DNA from: CAYSPT01 sp964432985
Lineage (GTDB): Bacteria > Muiribacteriota > CAYSPT01
Assembly: GCA_964432985.1 (NCBI GenBank)
Contig: CAYSPT010000072.1
Location: 1-24,781 of the forward strand
DNA: 24,781 nt
Reading direction: 5' to 3'
Part shown: in pieces, positions 15,465 through 23,100 of the stretch
How the letters are laid out: every line of letters begins with the position of its first letter
Position numbering within the stretch: position 1 is the first letter of the stretch
Notes under the pieces: model-generated
What the model saw: the letters and a program-made list of their open reading frames with translations, nothing else
The model's database searches: none
Told to the model about the DNA's origin: nothing
Program-made: the position numbers and the translations under genes

Positions 15465-16922
15465 ATGGTCCACCGGTACAGGCCGGCAGCACCGCACACG
15501 GTCATCATTTCAATCCTGGCGCTGATGTTCATGGTTGCGCCTGTCTCCGCAGAGCCATCCGCGGAGCCCGTCAAAGAGTGGACGTTCATGATCTTCATGA
15601 ACGCCGACAGCAACCTCACCGGCTACGACGAAAGCGACATGCAGGAGATGCAGCGGGTGGGCTCGTCGGAGTCCGTCAACATCGTCACCCAGGTGGACCG
15701 CGCCAAGGATGAGGGCGCGAGCCGGTACCACATCCAGAAGAACGACCGTTATGTTTTCGACCAGGAGGTCCTTGAAGACCTGGGCGAGGTCAACATGGGC
15801 GACCCGGCGGTGATGGTGGATTTCGTCCGATGGGCGGTCGAGCAGTACCCGGCACGGCGCTACATGCTGGTGTTGTGGAACCACGGCTCGGGTTGGAAAC
15901 TGCGCAGCGGCGCACCCTTCTACAAAGGAATTTCGTACGACGAAACCGATCACGATCACATCACCACCCCGGAACTGGGGACGGCCATGCAGGAAATACG
16001 CAGGATCATCGGCCGCAACCTGGACGTTCTGGGATTCGACGCCTGTTTGATGCAGATGGCGGAGATCGTCCACGAGGTCATGGGGACCGTTGACTACGTG
16101 CTGGCCTCCGAAGAGGTCGAAACGGGGACCGGCTGGCAGTACGAACTCATCTTCAAGGAGCTCATGAAGGACCCGTTTATGAAGACCGAGGATTTCCTCG
16201 CCCCGCTGCCGAAGATCTTTACCGGCCTTCACTTCTTCGGCTCGACCACCATGTCGGTGGTCCGCGCCCGGGAGATGCATCACCTGGGCAGGACGGTGGC
16301 CAACCTGGCCTATCGTCTCAGGGAAGATCCCGAATCCGCGGAGACGATTCAAACGGCGGTATCGGGAGTGCAGCGGTTCTATGACCCCGACTTCGCCGAC
16401 CTGTACCACCTGGTGGAGCTCATCAAGTCGGCCAGCACCAACACCGGCGTGATCGAAGCCGCCGACGAAGTCCTGGGCACGAAAGAAGCAGTGGTTGCAG
16501 CCTCCTCCCACCGCGGGTACAAGGTCCCCAACGCCCGTGGGATTTCGCTCTACCTGCCCGAAGCGTCACGTTACCGGGAGGACTACCGCGACCTGGTTTT
16601 TGCCCGGGCCACCGGCTGGGCTGATTTCCTGGAGTACTGCTTCGAAAACGGCCTGGATGAGCCCGAAGACCGAGCCGAGAGCAAAACGCGCCACCCGGCG
16701 GATTACCATCCGGCTGATAACCGTCACATCAGTGAATTGATCTCCCGCATAGAGGATGAAACTCCGGACTCACAACTGATCTACGCAAGGGTCCTGCGCC
16801 GGGCCAACGAATATCTCTCCAATGTCCTGCTTACCGCTGATAACCACCGGATGAGGGCCGAGACAGAGCAACTCCTGACCAGGATAAATACTCTATTGAA
16901 CCGCTTCAAGTATCCGGACTAG
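15465..16922 (+). CDS. Secreted clostripain-family (C11) cysteine peptidase
   Basis: The 485-residue protein has a signal peptide ending near APVSA (residues ~1-29), then a caspase-like fold of the C11 family. The opening strand is EWTFMIFMNADSNLTGYDES, the catalytic His is H140 in LVLWNHGSGWK, and the catalytic Cys is C194 in LGFDACLMQMAEIV. Both are in the standard spacing. Clostripain cleaves after Arg; the same preference here is inferred from the family. The C-terminal ~80 residues form a charged helical tail (PEDRAESKTRHPADYH onward) beyond the conserved fold. GGGAGG (15450-15455) sits 9 nt before the ATG. The stop overlaps by 30 bp the end of the giant surface-protein gene reading the other way, leaving no room for a terminator between them. 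Confidence 0.92.
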   Translation: MVHRYRPAAPHTVIISILALMFMVAPVSAEPSAEPVKEWTFMIFMNADSNLTGYDESDMQEMQRVGSSESVNIVTQVDRAKDEGASRYHIQKNDRYVFDQEVLEDLGEVNMGDPAVMVDFVRWAVEQYPARRYMLVLWNHGSGWKLRSGAPFYKGISYDETDHDHITTPELGTAMQEIRRIIGRNLDVLGFDACLMQMAEIVHEVMGTVDYVLASEEVETGTGWQYELIFKELMKDPFMKTEDFLAPLPKIFTGLHFFGSTTMSVVRAREMHHLGRTVANLAYRLREDPESAETIQTAVSGVQRFYDPDFADLYHLVELIKSASTNTGVIEAADEVLGTKEAVVAASSHRGYKVPNARGISLYLPEASRYREDYRDLVFARATGWADFLEYCFENGLDEPEDRAESKTRHPADYHPADNRHISELISRIEDETPDSQLIYARVLRRANEYLSNVLLTADNHRMRAETEQLLTRINTLLNRFKYPD

Positions 16923-17123
16923 CGGCGCCAGCAGGTTTCTGGTCAACCGCTTGAGAGTTTCGTCCCGCTCGATCACCGAGGCGGCGGGCGGCGAGCAGCG
17001 GTAGTAGCAGCCGACCATGGCCCGGCCCGGCGCCGTGGGCAGCAGCACGCGGTCCCGGAAACGGCGCAGTACCCGGATATCTTTCGCCAGCGGTGTGCCG
17101 TAGGCGGCGGTGGCGATGAAACA
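16893..17123 (-). other. CFI-box C-terminal domain of the giant protein
   Basis: After a GAGGGK linker the last 76 residues begin CFIATAAYGTPLAKDIRVLR and continue with RFRDRVLLPTAPGRAMVGCYY, SPPAA and a helical end (NLLAPLVRILEAVQ). This matches the CFI-box C-terminal domain that ends many large secreted proteins and is presumed to be a sorting or anchoring signal. The tail is rich in Arg, including LRRFRDR just after the box. The domain was recognised from memory of the motif; the partner that processes it is not known to me. Confidence 0.8.
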
Positions 17124-20100
17124 TTTTCCTCCCCCGGCCCCAACTACCGGTGTAACAATTACCGGCGGATCCAATGAAGGAGAAAGCAGGCTGAACAGGG
17201 TCAGGTGCCCCACGGTGCAGGTCATCCGGTTGCCGGTCACGTCTATTTCGTAGGTCCCGATTCCCACCCACTGCGCGCCGTCCCAGTAGCAGGGGACCAG
17301 GTCTTCTTCCCTGGTTTCAGTTCCCGTCACGATCCCATCGGTCTCGCTGTAGGGGATGGTGATGGTTATCATCTTCTCCAGGTCGGGATCGTCATCCAGG
17401 GTAATCTCCCTGAAACCGAACAGCTCTCCGTTCACTCCCGATGAGGTTTGGGGATTGGATTCATGCACGGTAATGGTGGCAGTGGTTGACTGGGACACGG
17501 CACCGTAGGGAACGGTGAGAGAAGTCCCGTCAGCCAGGGCTATCTGTCCTGTCAGGGCGGCGTTTATTATCTGGCGTTTCCGGTGCCGTCCGGCCTCGTC
17601 TTCACCCTCCTGGACATCGGGGCCCTGTGACTGGACCGTTACCGTCATTACATCCGAAGCGAAACTGTTGTCACCGGCATCATACGCTACCGCCCTGAGT
17701 TCATAGTTGCCTCCGTTGACCAGGCGGGTGACGTCCCAGAAATCTCCCATTGCACCAGGCTGGCCAGCAAGCGGTTCGCCCAGGTTCGCCCAGGTGGTTC
17801 CTCCCTGCCGGCGATACTGCAACTGCACTCGGTCGACCTGCCCGGGAGGAGTAGCCTTGGCTTTCACCGTGACCCGGGTACCCCACACGGTGGCGCCGTC
17901 TTTGGGTACCTGGATCCAGGCAGTCAGGGTTTCCGGAGGACTTTGCACCGTGAGGCTGCAGAAATCCATCCCCGAAAGCCCGTTGCGATCCACCACCTTG
18001 AGGACCGGTGAAAACACCCCGGTCTCGGTGTAGCAATGAGTAACGAAGGCAGATGAACCGGAAGAGTAATCGACCACACCGTCGCCTTCGAAATCCCACA
18101 GGTACAACGCGTGTCGTCCTGGTCCTTCCGGAGTTCCCCCGGCTGCGGTACCCGATAACTCAACCATAAACGGCAGGGGGCCGGCGGCCGTCTCCTCCCC
18201 GTTGACGAAAGCGGAAACCGTCACCGGATCAACGGCCGGGGTTCCCACGGTCACCGTTTGCGAAGCAGTCCCGGTGAGCCCGTTGGTATCGAACACCTTG
18301 AGTACAGGCTGGTACACACCGGCCTGCCCGAAAATGTAGGAGTTCTGCCCGGGAGTCATCGACGAGAAATCGAAGTGCCCGTCGCCTTCGTAATCGATTT
18401 CGTACCCGGCGACGGACGCGCCCTGAGTGGTCGAACTGAAATCGAACTGGACGGTGAGCGGAGCCGGGCCGGCACCGGGATTGACAGCCAGTACCGCCAC
18501 CGGGGCCGCCGGCGGATTCTGCACGGTAATAACCTCCTGGGCCGGCTCGCTGGCCAGGTGGTCGGTATCGATGACCACCAGGGAAGCGGTAAACGTGCCG
18601 CTCTCCGGGTAACGATGGACAATATGCCCGGCTACCGGTGACTCCCAGCCGGTCCCGTCCCCAAAGGCCAGGCCGTACCTGACGATGTCCCCGTCATCCG
18701 TACCACCCACGGTGAACGCCACGGCCAGGGGCGCAGTGCCCGAATCGATGTCCGCGGCCAGCACGGCAGTGGGCGGATTCCCCATGGGAGTAGCAGGCAC
18801 AGGGCTGCTGCGGCCGCTTTCACGACCGGCGGTATCGGTAACGCTGATGGAGTAATAGAAGGTGGTCCCGTTGATCACCGTACCATCCAGGTATTCGCTC
18901 ACCTCGATGTTGGCAGCCAGCAGGTCCTGCGGCCCGAAAGTATCAGTCAAGCTGCGGTAGACGGTGTAATGCGAGGCGTCACCATCACGGGAATCGGCCC
19001 AGTCCAGGCGGACCTCACCGCTGCCGGCCACGGCTTTCAGTCCGTACGGCGGGTGCGGCGGGTGATCATCGAGCCCGTTGAACACCGAAAACGCCTCGTC
19101 GTTACGGACTTCCACGGTTGTCTTGCCGTCACTGACCGCCAGCTTGATCCGGTACAGGTCACCGTCCGGGAAGGTAATGGTGTCCCAGGTGAACGTGCCG
19201 TCGTTATCCTCACCGTCGACCAGTTCCGTCCAGGTGATACCGCTGTCGGTACTGTAGTAGATATCAATATCCAGGCTGTCGCCGTCGGCATCGGTGGCCG
19301 TCCAGGTGATAGTATTCACCCCGCTGAAAACTTCCCCGCCGTTGGGAGACAGGACCACTACCTGGGGGATGTTGTTGGGAACAGTGTTGTTGACGGTGAA
19401 ATCACCGCTCATTTCAGCTTCCACCAGGTTGACTCCATCATCAACCACTACTTTGATCCGGTAGGTTTGGCCATTTGTTACTCCGGTTGTATCCCAGGTG
19501 TAACTCCCGTCATCGGGTTCACCGGCGGCTATCTGCGTCCAGCTGCCACCGCTGTCGGCGCTGTAATACAAGTCTATAGAAAGGGTGTCATCGTCGACGT
19601 CGGTGGCTGTCCAGGTGATTGTTTGCTCGTGGTTCCACGTTACGCCGGGAGCCGGTGCCGTTACGGAGACCACCGGTGGGTAATTATAACTGGAGTGATC
19701 GATAGAAAAATCAGAAACGGACTGGGCGGCAGCCGAAAGACCGCCGTCGAACACCACCGCCTTTACCCGGTAGGTGTCGCCATCCGTCAACGACCGCATG
19801 TCCCAGGGATAGGTACCGTCATTCGGTTCCTGGTGAGCGATGAGCGTCCAGCTCGAACCGCTGTCGACGCTGTAGTACAGCATCATGGTAACGGTGTCGC
19901 CGTCGGGGTCCGAAGCAGTCCAGGTGATGTCGCGCACAGCGTACCAGGTCTCTCCGCCGGTGGGCGCAGTGAGAGTCACTGAGGGCATGTGGTTGTTGTG
20001 GATGGTTAAATCGCTCCCGGAAACGGCCTCAACGGTACCGTACCCGTCGTCGGTCACCACCTTCACCCGGGCGGTGTCATTGTTGGCCAGGGGCGTGGTG

Positions 20101-23100
20101 TTCAACGAATACGTGCCATCGTTGTTCTCGGAAGCCGCCAGCAGTATCCAGCTGACGCCGCTGTCGAGACTCAAATAGATATCGATGGGCAGGGTGTCGC
20201 CGTCCCCGTCGGTGGCCGTCCAGGCAATGGTCTGAAGCCCTCCCCAGGTCTCACCGCCCACCGGCGCCGTCAGAATAATGACCGGAATATCGTTTTCCAG
20301 GTCGGCGGTGATGTCAAAAGTGTACTGCTTTCGTTCCAGCGGCTGGTAATCGGCGGTGATGGTGCTGCTCAGGATGGGCGCGCCGATGAAGTCGATCCCG
20401 TTGATATAGCCGGCCTCGCTGGTGCTCAGGGTGTAGGCGGTGGTGGTTATATCGTTGATCTTGACGGTGATGGTACCATCAACCGCCAGGGCGGCGAACA
20501 GGAACAGGGTGTTGACGCCGTCCGGAGCGGCCAGGGTTTCTCCCTCAATGATCGGTGTCCCCGGCACCGAGGCAAACAAGCCGTCGTCGTCCTCCACGGT
20601 GACGATGAAGCTGTCCCCAGTCGTTTCGGAGCCGTCATGGGTAAAGGTCAGACGGCCCTGATCGATGTCGTCCTGGGTCAGGGTATCGTCAACTTGCAAA
20701 GCGGAACCGGAAATCTTCAGGATTCCGGCCTGTGGTACCGCCGCCAGGGTGAAGATGACGCCGGTACCGGAATCGTCCGGGTCACCTTCCCGGAACATGG
20801 CAGCCGTAATGGTGACGGTATCACCTTCACGCAATGATGTACCGGTGTTAATACCGACATCCGGCGGATCGTTCACCGGGGCCACGGTTACGTCGACGGT
20901 ATCCTGCACCGGTCCGGCTCCGAGATCATCGGTGATGGAAACGGTGAAACTGTCGGAGGTGGTCTCACCGCCGTCGTGTACGTAGGCAAGCAGTCCGGCG
21001 GCGATATCCGCCTGGGTGAAGGAGGTTATGGGCGTACCGGGAGCGGTGGTCAACTCCAGCTGACCGGCGGCCGGACCAGCGATGACGGTAAAAGCGATAT
21101 CGTTGTCGGCGGCATCATCGTCGGAAGCGCTGACCAGGTCGCTTACGACCGACAGGGTGGCGCCTTCAGACAGGGCAAGGCCGATGTTCACCTCCAGGAC
21201 CGGTGCATCGTTGACGTCGTTGACGGTGACGGTGAAAGCCTCTTCGTAAGTGGCGCCGGCCAGGTCGGTAACCCGGATACGGACATCGTAATCTTCCTGT
21301 GTTTCAAAATCCAGGAGAGCAGCGATTTCCAGTGTCGTCCCGACAACAGCGAAGGAGGCATTATCGGTGTCGCCGACACCGCTGACCAGGGTGTAGGTAA
21401 ACTGGTCGTTGACCACGTCATCGGCATCAGTGGTGCTGAACGCTCCGACATCGCTGCCGGCAGCAAGATTTTCGTCAAGAACGCTATTCGACAATGCTAT
21501 ATCCGTGGGTGCGTGGTTATTGAATACCGTGAAGACAGCGGCGGAACTGTCCTCAACGGTGTTGGTACCGTCGTCAACTTCTATCTTGACCAGGTACTGC
21601 AGCGTGTTGTCCACCACCGTAGTATCCCAGGAGTAACTGCCGTCGTTGGCTTCATCGTCGGCAATGGATACCCAGGAAGCGCCGTTGTCCGGGCTGTAGT
21701 ACAGGTCGATAAGAAGCGAATCACCGTCAGCGTCAGTGGCGGTCCAGGTGATCTGCTCGGTTTCCAGCCATGTTTCACCGCCGGTGGGAGCGGTCAACAC
21801 CACCTCGGGCGCCCGGTCATTGTCTACGGCGAAATCGGTGTCGGACAGGTCCGTCTCGCTCACGGATCCGTCATCCGCGACCATCTTTATCCGGTAAGAC
21901 GTACCGTCAACCACCGTACCTGAATCCCAGGCATATGCCCCGTCGTTGGGCTCTCCCAGAGCCAGTTGGTCCCAGGTACCGCCGCTGTCGGCGCTGAGAT
22001 ACAGGTCGAGCGACACATCGCCGCCGCCGTAGGCGGAAGCGCTCCAGGTGATGTCCTCCTCGCCACTGAGAGTTTCCCCGCCGTTTGGCGCCGTGAGCGC
22101 CACTTCAAGCTTAAGCTCGTATACGCCGATTTCGGGAGTGGTTCCCAGGGGAACGTCCGTACCGTCAGCATCGGTGGTAAACCCGACATCCACACCGGTA
22201 TTCAGCGCCGGCGAGCTGCCGGTCAGAACCGGCGGATAGCCGTTTTCATTGAGGAACAACGGATCAACCGCCATTCCGTTTGCTTCCGAGCCCGTGGAGG
22301 TGCGCCACTCCTCCCAGGTCCACTGGCTGCCGGAATCCGCATCAGAGATAGCCCTGGGGTCGGACGTAGGCAGGCCGTAATACAGGTTGTAATCGAAGGT
22401 GACCGTCCCATCGCCCGCAGCCACAGCCGGGTCCAGGAACTTGATTACCCGGATGAACGGCGTATAGACCGCCATAAGAATGTTGTTGCGGAACCGGACC
22501 GGACCCACCGGGGCATAGACGTCCACCGGGCTGTTGGTGTAGTCCCACAGCACCGTGTTGTTGGCTACCAGCACATCGGCGGCATTATCGTACACGATAA
22601 CGAAATGGGGACCGATTCCCCGGAAAACCGAATAGGCCACGGTGACGGAAGCAGTGTCGATCACCACGCCGTTTTCGTCCCGGCTCTCATGGGCCCACAC
22701 TGTGACATCCTGCGCCGATTCCGCCGCCCGGACACCGGCGATGCTGCACACCAGGGACGAATTTTCCTCCAGCCTCACATTCAGTCCGCTGGCAATATCA
22801 AAGCCATATTCGCCGCAGTTCATGGCCGTAGTGCCGCTTATGGTGAAACCCGTTCCCGCCGGATTACCCGCTCCGTCGGCGACGATCTCGATACCGCTGC
22901 CGCCGGTCACCGCAGAAATAATACAGTCTTCAATCGTTACACCGCTGATGGTCTCGGTGGTCGATCCCATGAGCACGATGGCGCTGCCGCCGGTGTCCTG
23001 GATGATACACCCGGTAATTGTCAGGCTGTCAATCATGGAGGCCAGGATTCCGCTGTGGGCGGCGTTGCCGTCGATATCCAGGTCCGACAACTCCACATTG

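Noticed and set aside
15510..16511. A 333-residue minus-strand frame opposite the C11 peptidase
   Set aside because: The plus strand encodes conserved C11 motifs across the same bases; the antisense product is His/Val-rich without recognisable domains.
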